40,181 nucleotides of DNA from Bacteroides sp. Lineage in GTDB: Bacteria > Bacteroidota > Bacteroidia > Bacteroidales > Muribaculaceae. Made by a program: the position numbers and the translations under genes. The stretch is taken from positions 1-40,181 of the forward strand of contig JAAVDX010000002.1 of the NCBI GenBank assembly GCA_014801585.1. Direction: 5' to 3'. This document shows positions 29,485 through 35,975 of this stretch, piece by piece. Positions within the stretch are counted from its first letter, which is position 1; the number at the start of each line of letters is the position of its first letter. The notes under the pieces were generated by a model that saw nothing but the letters and a program-made list of their open reading frames with translations, had not been told where the DNA came from and made no database searches.

Positions 29485-30290
29485 TTTTTTTTTCTACGGT
29501 CGGTCTCTTCCTGCAGGAGTCGTTTCCGCTCGTTCCACTTGGCCAGGGCTTCTTCTCTTGAAGTAGGATCCTGACCTTTGGCCCGGACGCCCTCAAGGGC
29601 TTTCTTCTGCTTGGAGACGTTGGTTTTGGCACTCTGCAGACGCCGTAGGAGTTCGACGTCGGTAAGCAGTGTAAGGTCTTCTGCCGGTTGCTCTTCGCTA
29701 TCCGCAATATTCATTCCCGGATATTTTCCGAGAAGGCGGTGATGCTCCCTGTAATATTCCAGTTCTTCGCGGATGGCGCGGTTCTTCAGATATTCTTCAA
29801 CTACTATACGGCAATCGGCTACCGTGTCTTCTGAATCGGGAGCTTCCCGCAGGCGGGCATGAGCTTCCTTATAGCGGCCGTAGGCCGTAAACATGTCGCT
29901 GACCAGGATCTTCAGGACATCGGGACAGTCAGGCTCGCTCAGGAACGGATAGCGCTCGCGGAATCTCAGCATTTTTTTGGCCGGGGCGGTCGTCGGCTCG
30001 TAATCGGATTGCTCTATTTTTACTTCTAATGTAATCTCTGCCGGAGTTAAGGCCCGGGATTTTCCGGGATTATACGCCAGGCGGGGCAATCTCTTGAATT
30101 CCTCCGGAGTAAGACCGGATAGCTGACGCAATTCTTCTTCAAGAATAGGATGTGCCAGGGAGGGCTCCTCGATGGCAAATTGCTTCTTAAGCCGCAGGTT
30201 GCAGCCGTAAAGTCGGTAGAGCTCTACCCCTTCCTGATAGTTACGCGGACCGCTGAGCCAGGCGGTTATCTTCTGTTTGAAATCTTCCAT
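29481..30290 (-). CDS. Helical phage protein of unknown function, first gene of the packaging operon
   Basis: This 269-aa protein is nearly all helix, with a coiled-coil C-terminus rich in Lys and Glu (LLRRLQSAKTNVSKQKKALEG; KWNERKRLLQEETDRRKKK). A Gly/Pro turn region (SGPRNYQEGVELYRLYG) lies near the start. A -7 box (TAACTTTG, 30314-30321) and a palindrome lie just upstream, so it probably opens the transcript that continues through terL. The family is not recognised. A packaging or scaffold-type role is possible from position only. Confidence 0.6.
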   Translation of the reverse strand: MEDFKQKITAWLSGPRNYQEGVELYRLYGCNLRLKKQFAIEEPSLAHPILEEELRQLSGLTPEEFKRLPRLAYNPGKSRALTPAEITLEVKIEQSDYEPTTAPAKKMLRFRERYPFLSEPDCPDVLKILVSDMFTAYGRYKEAHARLREAPDSEDTVADCRIVVEEYLKNRAIREELEYYREHHRLLGKYPGMNIADSEEQPAEDLTLLTDVELLRRLQSAKTNVSKQKKALEGVRAKGQDPTSREEALAKWNERKRLLQEETDRRKKK

Positions 30291-30313
30291 ATCTATTTTA
30301 TTTTTTTGTTTTA

Positions 30314-30343
30314 CAAAGTTATCGGCCGGTAATTACCGCCGGA
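30314..30343 (-). promoter_or_regulatory. Promoter of the packaging operon with palindromic site
   Basis: TAACTTTG (30314-30321, minus strand) is a consensus -7 box 24 bases before the ATG at 30290. The spacer region contains CGGTAATTACCG (about 30327-30338), a perfect 12-bp palindrome. No clear TTTG -33 box is present, as expected if an activator bound at the palindrome compensates. Related half-sites lie at 26525-26534 and 26731-26740. Confidence 0.55.
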
Positions 30344-30349
30344 AGGACG

Positions 30350-30384
30350 AAAAAAGAGCCGACCGACATCACGTCGGCCGACTC
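30350..30384 (-). terminator. Terminator after the tail-tube-like gene
   Basis: GAGCCGACCGAC (30356-30367) pairs with GTCGGCCGACTC (30373-30384). Read on the minus strand the two imperfect positions are G-U pairs, and six T follow. It ends the head operon (protease, capsid, tail-tube-like). Confidence 0.82.
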
Positions 30385-30456
30385 TACAACATAATGCTAA
30401 AATTTAACCTTTAACAAATACAACTATATCTAAATGGTCTCAATGACTCGATAAGG

Positions 30457-31269
30457 TCAGGGATTGACATAGCGCGACTGCTCGATCCATACCGGATTCT
30501 CCCCGCCGTTGTCGAAGGCTCGGAGTGTGAGGATCGATCCGTCGGTCGCCGTGAAGTTCTTGCCGCCGCGCAGCATGATCTTTCCCTGAACATTCTGGAC
30601 TATCGGTGAAGCACCGGCACAGCCCATCAGACTGATTACGGCATCGTGGGCACCGCCTGTCACTTCGGTAATCTCCGAGGCACCGGCTGAAAGCTGATAT
30701 CTGCCCTCGGAAATGAAAGGCACTTCTGTGGCGGATCCCTCGATCACCGCTACCGGTTCCTCAAGGGGAATCGACCCTTTATAAATGAAGATGTCGTCGC
30801 CCTTGGATGTCTGAGCGAGGGTGAACTTGTTGGTATTGCCTTCGCTGTTGCCTTCGTAGGAGGGTGTGATCTTACACGGATTGCAGATCGAGCCGATAAG
30901 GTCGGCCGGCTTGCCGGAGCAGTAGCGCATAATGCCGATGAAACGGGAGTTGATCTCGTTGACCTTGAATTCTCGAACCTCCTGCTCGTTGCCGGGATGC
31001 TCGAATTCGAGTGAGGGTGTGAAACCGACTTTATCGGTATCGCCTTCAGCCGCCGAAGTAAGAGCGGGGGTGCCGGAGGTCATATACATCTCAATGCCGT
31101 AGCGACCGGGTTTCATCACGATATCGTCGGCAATGACCACACCATTCTCATCCGGAGCCGGCATGAAAGCTATATCGTCGATATTCAGAAGCACGAGCAG
31201 ATCGCGGGGCTTGAAGTTCATGCCGGGATTGCCGGGCGCACGAAGCACTGATTTTCTTAAATATGCCAT
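30457..31269 (-). CDS. Major tail (tube) protein candidate
   Basis: This 270-aa, mostly beta-strand protein (MAYLRKSVLRAPGNPGMNFKP..YGIEMYMTSGTPALTSAAEGD..LEFEHPGNEQEVREFKVNEIN..FIGIMRYCSGKPADLIGSICNPCKI) reads like a major tail-tube or head-decoration protein and should be abundant in virions. It follows the capsid gene by 74 bp and is followed by a strong terminator, as is common for major structural proteins. An alternative is a capsid-stabilising protein, since it is next to the capsid gene and far from the tape measure. Confidence 0.5.
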   Translation of the reverse strand: MAYLRKSVLRAPGNPGMNFKPRDLLVLLNIDDIAFMPAPDENGVVIADDIVMKPGRYGIEMYMTSGTPALTSAAEGDTDKVGFTPSLEFEHPGNEQEVREFKVNEINSRFIGIMRYCSGKPADLIGSICNPCKITPSYEGNSEGNTNKFTLAQTSKGDDIFIYKGSIPLEEPVAVIEGSATEVPFISEGRYQLSAGASEITEVTGGAHDAVISLMGCAGASPIVQNVQGKIMLRGGKNFTATDGSILTLRAFDNGGENPVWIEQSRYVNP

Positions 31270-31343
31270 TTTTTCGATTTAATTTAGAGTGAGTATCCAG
31301 AGCGACCGCTTTCAACCGGCCGCCCCGAATACATTTAATCGGT

Positions 31344-33521
31344 TTATACTCTCTCTACTTCATAGAATTTGCCGTCGTCGGCCTTGACCAGACGGATGAG
31401 TTTGCCGTCGGATAGTGTCATCGCTGCCGTGAGGACGAATTTGCCGGAGTTGGCGATAGTCGTGGCGTTGTCGGAGCCCGAGCCATGGATTGTGTAGACA
31501 ATTCCGGTCACTGCATCCTCGAGGTCGGTGATAGCCGTGGCCTTGGTGTTGGCTCCGGTAATGAAGGTTGTGGCGCCTTTGACCGAAGGGGTGGTTGCGT
31601 CGGCAGGGAAAATATAGGAGTCGGAGGCGGCTGTATGACGTGAAATTTCGACAAATTTGCCGTCGGCTCGCTTCATCAGCGTGATGATGTCGCCCTTGGC
31701 CGGTGTCCAGTCGGCTGTCAGGAGGGAGAATTTGTCGGCTTTCTTAATGGTCACATCTGCGGAGCCGGCTTTGATATTTACCATCCCGCCTACCTTTGCA
31801 TCTTCGATATCCGTGATTGCGAGAGGAGCTGAGTTGACAGCGGTCTCTACGGAGTTGTGAAGAGCCACGGAGGGGTTCTTGTCTTTATCTGCGGGCAGGA
31901 AGAAGTTGGCAGGCAGATCGTACTGGTTACACCAGATCAACTGATTTTCACCATCGACATCAGTCTTGCTGAGATATTTGCGGCCGACAGCTTCAGCCTG
32001 AATGGACTCCTTCCAGTTGGACCAGACCTTGATCGACCAGTCCTGCTGCTCCATGTTGAATCGGAGCATCTCTCCGGCTACTTGATCATAGGTCTTGATA
32101 TTGCCTTCTATTGTCCAGAAAATACGATGATGATTATCGGCGTTGGGAAGCGCTTTAATCTTTACACCGGGGAAACCGTGAACGTAGTCTTCGTTGGCAA
32201 CGTAGTTGACGTTCTTGCCATATTTCATTTCGTTATAGCGGTGGTAGAGCGGGAGCATCCATGAGGGGATGTAGAGCACAACCTTACCGGTGTCGCGAAA
32301 TTTGGCGGGAATCATCGATGTGCCTTGGAAGAAGACTTCACCGATATTACCGGAGTTGATCTCCGGGAGGTCGAAGGGTTTGATCTGATAGACGGTCTTA
32401 CCGAGTGTGCCTCCGTTGGGAGTGAAATCGATATATCCGTCGACGCGCTTGCGAAGATATTCGTAGATACCGTCGGCAGCCTCCATGGCTCGACCGGGTT
32501 TGTCGGGATCCGGATCCTTGCGGATACCGTTGATCCAGCGCTGCTCGCGCTCGTTGTGGAGCTTCTTGGCCACTTCGACGAGCAGATATTCGATGAAGGA
32601 GAGTTTGACGGGACTCGAACCTTCGCGATTGAGATGTCCGATCCATGATTTCTCCAGATCTTTGAGGGAGCGGAAGACGTGGACGAACATTACCCCGTAC
32701 ATGCGAAGGGTCTCTGTGCCGAAATCGAAGCTGCCTTTGGCAACTTTCGCAAAATCCGACTGACCGGAGGAGTCGGCCTGGGAGAATTCTCCGAGGAAGA
32801 CATTGACAAGGGTGGAAAGATCCTGATGGCCTGACTCGGTCGGGAAAAGAGTCGTGATGGTCGGGAGTTCGGTAAGGAAGGATACAAGTCGGTCGTTCCA
32901 GGAGGTGCGGTAGAATGCTCCGAGGTCTTCCTGAAGATTCTTAAAATCCACGGAACTTGCAGCAGGAGCATCGGTATAGATTCCGCGTGCTGCGAGCATG
33001 GCGGCACGGGCGCGCTGGTTGTATGTGCGGTCCATGGAATTGTAGGATCCGGCCATGCCTCCCAGCTGATGTGTATCCTCGAGATTGAAGCCGGAGGGAG
33101 TGGCTGCAGGCATTCCGGCCGATTTTCCACCGTCGGGTTCGGGGAGCGACGAGAGAGTCTTTATTTTTTCCTGAAGAGAAGCAATCTTACTCTCTTTTTC
33201 TTTAATGGCGGCCTCATGAGCTTCGTCGGCCTTGGCGGTAGATGCCTTGAGAGCCTCGAGTTCGCGCGAGGTGGCATCGAGGCGCTCCGTTGTCTGACCA
33301 AGGATAGTGGCGATTACCGCCGAACGCTGATCGCCTTCCCCTTCGCCATCCTCCGGAGCATTCAGATGTGCCTCGAATCCTTCGATCCATCGATCGGAAA
33401 AGTCGTAGCTCTTAAGTTTGGCCTTCTCTTCCGGAGTCAGGAATTTCTTCCCTTCCTGCTCGTGGAATTTGGAGATTCCGAGAATGGCAAGAACGGAAGT
33501 CTTGAAATTTTTAAAATTCAT
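31344..33521 (-). CDS. Major capsid protein with N-terminal scaffold and C-terminal duplicated domains
   Basis: This 725-aa protein is much longer than a usual HK97-type capsid protein (300-400 aa). Residues 1-130 are helical and coiled coil (LDATSRELEALKASTAKADEAHEAAIKEKESKIASLQEKIKTL), like a scaffolding delta domain removed by the protease gene next door. About 170-555 should be the capsid fold (FLTELPTITTLFPTESGHQD..; VVLYIPSWMLPLYHRYNEMKYG). Residues 563-629 and 658-725 are two copies of one domain (AITDIEDAKVGG..KADKFSLLTAD..DGKFVEISRH; AITDLEDAVTGI..SGKFVLTAA..DGKFYEVERV), probably surface-exposed decoration domains. Order and size favour the capsid reading. Confidence 0.75.
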   Translation of the reverse strand: MNFKNFKTSVLAILGISKFHEQEGKKFLTPEEKAKLKSYDFSDRWIEGFEAHLNAPEDGEGEGDQRSAVIATILGQTTERLDATSRELEALKASTAKADEAHEAAIKEKESKIASLQEKIKTLSSLPEPDGGKSAGMPAATPSGFNLEDTHQLGGMAGSYNSMDRTYNQRARAAMLAARGIYTDAPAASSVDFKNLQEDLGAFYRTSWNDRLVSFLTELPTITTLFPTESGHQDLSTLVNVFLGEFSQADSSGQSDFAKVAKGSFDFGTETLRMYGVMFVHVFRSLKDLEKSWIGHLNREGSSPVKLSFIEYLLVEVAKKLHNEREQRWINGIRKDPDPDKPGRAMEAADGIYEYLRKRVDGYIDFTPNGGTLGKTVYQIKPFDLPEINSGNIGEVFFQGTSMIPAKFRDTGKVVLYIPSWMLPLYHRYNEMKYGKNVNYVANEDYVHGFPGVKIKALPNADNHHRIFWTIEGNIKTYDQVAGEMLRFNMEQQDWSIKVWSNWKESIQAEAVGRKYLSKTDVDGENQLIWCNQYDLPANFFLPADKDKNPSVALHNSVETAVNSAPLAITDIEDAKVGGMVNIKAGSADVTIKKADKFSLLTADWTPAKGDIITLMKRADGKFVEISRHTAASDSYIFPADATTPSVKGATTFITGANTKATAITDLEDAVTGIVYTIHGSGSDNATTIANSGKFVLTAAMTLSDGKLIRLVKADDGKFYEVERV

Positions 33522-33554
33522 AATTCTTGAATTGGGTTATGTTTTATTATTGAA

Positions 33555-34418
33555 TTATACGTATTCTTTGACTTTACTCCCGGTAGCTTTTCCGAGAATC
33601 CAGCGGGCTGCATCTGCTATATCTCCCATCGCATGGATGTATCCTGCCGAGAGGGCTTCGTCGGCGCAGAACATCTCTCCGCGAAACAACGGCAACTCCG
33701 GATCAAGTTTGATTCCGAGGTTTTCGGCCACTGTCTCCGAAAAGATCTGATGTATGCGGGCAGCTTTTTCTTTATAGAGAGTCTCATCGCCGGAGCTGAT
33801 CAGATCACGGAAGGCGCGATTCTTGAGATCGGCTGAATCAGGATAGATCTCCCGGTAGTCGATTCCTGACATCTCGTAGAATTTGGAGTAGTCGCACACG
33901 GTGATGACGGAGCCTACACTTCCGATCTCGCAGAGTCTTGAGGTGGCGAATATCATGTCGGCCGAACTTCCTATCCAGAAATGAGCCGACGCCATCACAC
34001 CGGTGACTACTGTGGCGGTGGGTTTCGGACATTCTTTGAGAGCCTTGACAACCGCTTCCACGTGAGATACCATGCCTCCGGGGCCGTCGATGGCAAGGAT
34101 GATACCGCATATCTTATGATTTCCGGCAGCCTCGCGAATTTTAGCTGCTACCCATTCCGATTCCCAGGAGTAAAGACATCCCGTCATCGATATGATGGCC
34201 ACTGAGTCGTCGGGAAGAGACATATCGGAGAATTCGTAACTTTCGGCTATATTCGGCAGACCAATCGCTTTGGCCGTGCATTTTGTCTCGGCAAGCATGT
34301 CGGCAGCCTGATTGAGATTGCCGGCCAGTACGGCCGGAATGATCAGCGCCATCTGATTGCTGAAATCACGGGATTGTATGGCCCAATTGTCGGAGAAGAA
34401 TCGTTGGAGTCTGTTCAT
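33555..34418 (-). CDS. S49 (SppA/ClpP-like) prohead maturation protease
   Basis: This 287-aa protein is a serine protease of the S49 type used by many phages to process capsid and scaffold. Motifs: LAIDGPGGMVSHVEAV (109-124), MASAHFWIGSSAD with candidate nucleophile Ser144, GSVGSV (166-171), and DSADLKNRAFRD with candidate general-base Lys199. There is no signal peptide, as expected for a phage enzyme. It precedes the capsid gene by 33 bp, and a -7 box lies upstream at 34434-34441. Confidence 0.85.
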   Translation of the reverse strand: MNRLQRFFSDNWAIQSRDFSNQMALIIPAVLAGNLNQAADMLAETKCTAKAIGLPNIAESYEFSDMSLPDDSVAIISMTGCLYSWESEWVAAKIREAAGNHKICGIILAIDGPGGMVSHVEAVVKALKECPKPTATVVTGVMASAHFWIGSSADMIFATSRLCEIGSVGSVITVCDYSKFYEMSGIDYREIYPDSADLKNRAFRDLISSGDETLYKEKAARIHQIFSETVAENLGIKLDPELPLFRGEMFCADEALSAGYIHAMGDIADAARWILGKATGSKVKEYV

Positions 34419-34433
34419 TACGATTTTTTATTG

Positions 34434-34441
34434 CAAATATA
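34434..34441 (-). promoter_or_regulatory. Possible promoter (-7 box) of the head operon
   Basis: TATATTTG on the minus strand, 15 bases before the protease ATG, matches the -7 consensus. No TTTG is seen at the expected -33 position, so activation or read-through from upstream is possible. Confidence 0.4.
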
Positions 34442-34468
34442 AGCCCCCGTCGATTGCTCAAGAAGGAC

Positions 34469-34873
34469 TCAGGCGTGCAGATAAAAATCAGTTTTGGTCA
34501 TCTTTCCTGACAGGGTGATCATGAATGATTCCTCCCCTTCTTCATATGAGAGAATGAGAGGATAGTCGGGACTGCCGCAGATCCGTCGATTGCCGGCTGC
34601 ATCATCATAGATGGCTATGACCGGCATATTACTGAGGAGTTGGAGACTTTCGTGAATCCCCGCATTTAGTTTGCCACATTCGGCGGTGATTGTCTTATTG
34701 ATGAGTTGTCCGTCGCCCTGAGAGGATATCTGAAGGGATCCGGGAATCTCCTTAAGAGGAAGAGCCGGATGGAGGGCCAGAATATCTGCGGAAAGTCCCA
34801 TGTTATCGAAGCGCCAGATTGCATTTATCTCCAGGAGTGAAAGATTATGATTGACTGAAACCGTTCTTTTCAT
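34469..34873 (-). CDS. Phage protein of unknown function upstream of the head genes
   Basis: This 134-aa protein (MKRTVSVNHNLSLLEINAIWRF..LQISSQGDGQLINKTITAE..ICGSPDYPLILSYEEGEESFMITL) is beta-rich and soluble. It lies between a possibly regulatory basic protein and the head protease. No family is recognised. An inverted repeat of TAACTT-N10-AAGTTA (34878-34899) lies directly before it. Its half-sites match the 18-bp palindrome in the lysogeny switch, which may indicate control by the phage repressor. Confidence 0.62.
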   Translation of the reverse strand: MKRTVSVNHNLSLLEINAIWRFDNMGLSADILALHPALPLKEIPGSLQISSQGDGQLINKTITAECGKLNAGIHESLQLLSNMPVIAIYDDAAGNRRICGSPDYPLILSYEEGEESFMITLSGKMTKTDFYLHA

Positions 34874-34962
34874 TTTATAACTTGATAGCTAATAAGTTAA
34901 CATTTTTTTGACAAAAAATCCCCCAAAAAAGGACAAATTACGGCATCGCGTAGCATCAATTT

Positions 34963-35445
34963 TTAAGTGTTTTTTGACTTATGATGGTAGGCACGTTTGG
35001 AGCGGCGACGTGTCTTATAGCGCCAGCGTTGATAATTCTTCCATAGAGCATCCTCGGATATCGATTCTATGCCGTAGCGGGTCATGAAGATGAAGATCGA
35101 ATCTTTAAACTGGCGGCCGAGTGTATGCTTGCCTTCGTCGACAAAATCGTGAAGTTCGGCCCACATCATCTGACGCAGTTTGCCGACCAATACTTTCGTG
35201 GCTCTTGCTGACAGATAATTGTAATATTCGGGATTCTTACCTTCACGCCTGTCAGGAAGGGCTATGACAAGATTGCCGGCATCGATCGGGGATGCCGACG
35301 CCGGTCGCTTCTGGAGAAGATCCCATAGAAGATGATACACGTCAAGATTGGCCGGGAAGCGCACTGCTCCTACTGAAGCATCGTAAAATTTGGATCGGAT
35401 ATACTCCGCAACATGAGAATCGCAATAAATTGAAGTTGAAATCAT
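34963..35445 (-). CDS. Basic phage protein, possible regulator at the head of the late region
   Basis: This 160-aa protein (MISTSIYCDSHVAEYIRSKF..YYNYLSARATKVLVGKLRQM..ISEDALWKNYQRWRYKTRRR) ends in a very basic tail (KTRRRSKRAYHHKSKNT) that could bind nucleic acid. The start at 35445 is chosen because the promoter -7 box occupies 35467-35474, which overlaps the longer start at 35469. It is the first gene after the primase region in the direction of late transcription. I recall such proteins as common hypotheticals in Bacteroidales prophages. A transcription-activator role is a guess from position and charge. Confidence 0.6.
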   Translation of the reverse strand: MISTSIYCDSHVAEYIRSKFYDASVGAVRFPANLDVYHLLWDLLQKRPASASPIDAGNLVIALPDRREGKNPEYYNYLSARATKVLVGKLRQMMWAELHDFVDEGKHTLGRQFKDSIFIFMTRYGIESISEDALWKNYQRWRYKTRRRSKRAYHHKSKNT

Positions 35446-35466
35446 GATGAAAAAGTTAATATTAAG

Positions 35467-35498
35467 CAAATATAAGCATAATTTACTTAATATGAAAA
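35467..35498 (-). promoter_or_regulatory. Promoter of the 160-aa basic protein gene
   Basis: On the minus strand TATATTTG (35467-35474) lies 20 bases downstream of TTTT (35495-35498). The -7 box is exact and the -33 box is one base off consensus. Confidence 0.55.
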
Positions 35499-35556
35499 TT
35501 ATAATCCTGTAATTTTTTTCTGTGGGTGAGTTTTTCGCGGAAAATTTTTGTTATCT

Positions 35557-35781
35557 TGTTACATGTTATAATCAGCTGATAGTCAATATTGATTATTGTC
35601 ACAATTCGGTATCACAACTTTGTGACAGTTTGTAACACGCCGTTTTCGGCATTTTTTGTAACACTTTCCAAAAATTTCGTTACACGGTTTGATACAACTT
35701 TGTTACGATTTATTACACCCCTTATTCTTCTTATTACTAATCTTTTTATTCTTTCTTCAAACAATCTGTTACAATGTAACA
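35557..35781. repeat. AT-rich region with repeated GTTAC/GTAAC and TGTCACAA motifs (candidate origin)
   Basis: TGTTAC or GTAACA motifs occur at 35557, 35631 (TGTAACAC), 35657 (TGTAACAC), 35679 (GTTACAC), 35701 (TGTTAC) and 35767-35781 (TGTTACAATGTAACA, a near-perfect palindrome). TGTCACAA-type motifs occur at 35597 and, as TCACAACTTTGTGA, at 35612-35625. The region is AT-rich, has no credible gene, and lies directly behind the replication gene. Iterons beside a replication protein gene suggest an origin. The rest of the gap, 35782-35928, holds nothing I recognise. Confidence 0.5.
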
Positions 35782-35928
35782 AAAATTTTGGTAAAAATAG
35801 GGAGGGGTAAAAAGGGGAGAAAAAATGAGTGGTGCGCCCGGCAGGGGAAGAAGTGGCAGGGCGGCGGTGTTACATAGTATTGCTTGTTTGAATCTGAGAG
35901 ATGCTAAATAATATGAGCAAAAAATCCC

Positions 35929-35964
35929 CGGATGTCATGAGACACCCGGGGATTACAAGTTGGA
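35929..35964 (-). terminator. Terminator of the replication operon
   Basis: AATCCCCGG (35933-35941) pairs with CCGGGGATT (35956-35964), extended inward by GTGTC/GACAT-type pairs. The minus-strand side is followed by six T. It lies 11 bp after the stop of the primase-helicase gene. Confidence 0.88.
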
Positions 35965-35975
35965 GCAAAGATTTA

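Noticed and set aside
35589..35810. 73-aa plus-strand frame in the repeat region
   Set aside because: Its codons are produced by the GTTAC/GTAAC and TTTG repeats, it has no ribosome binding site and no plausible protein composition.
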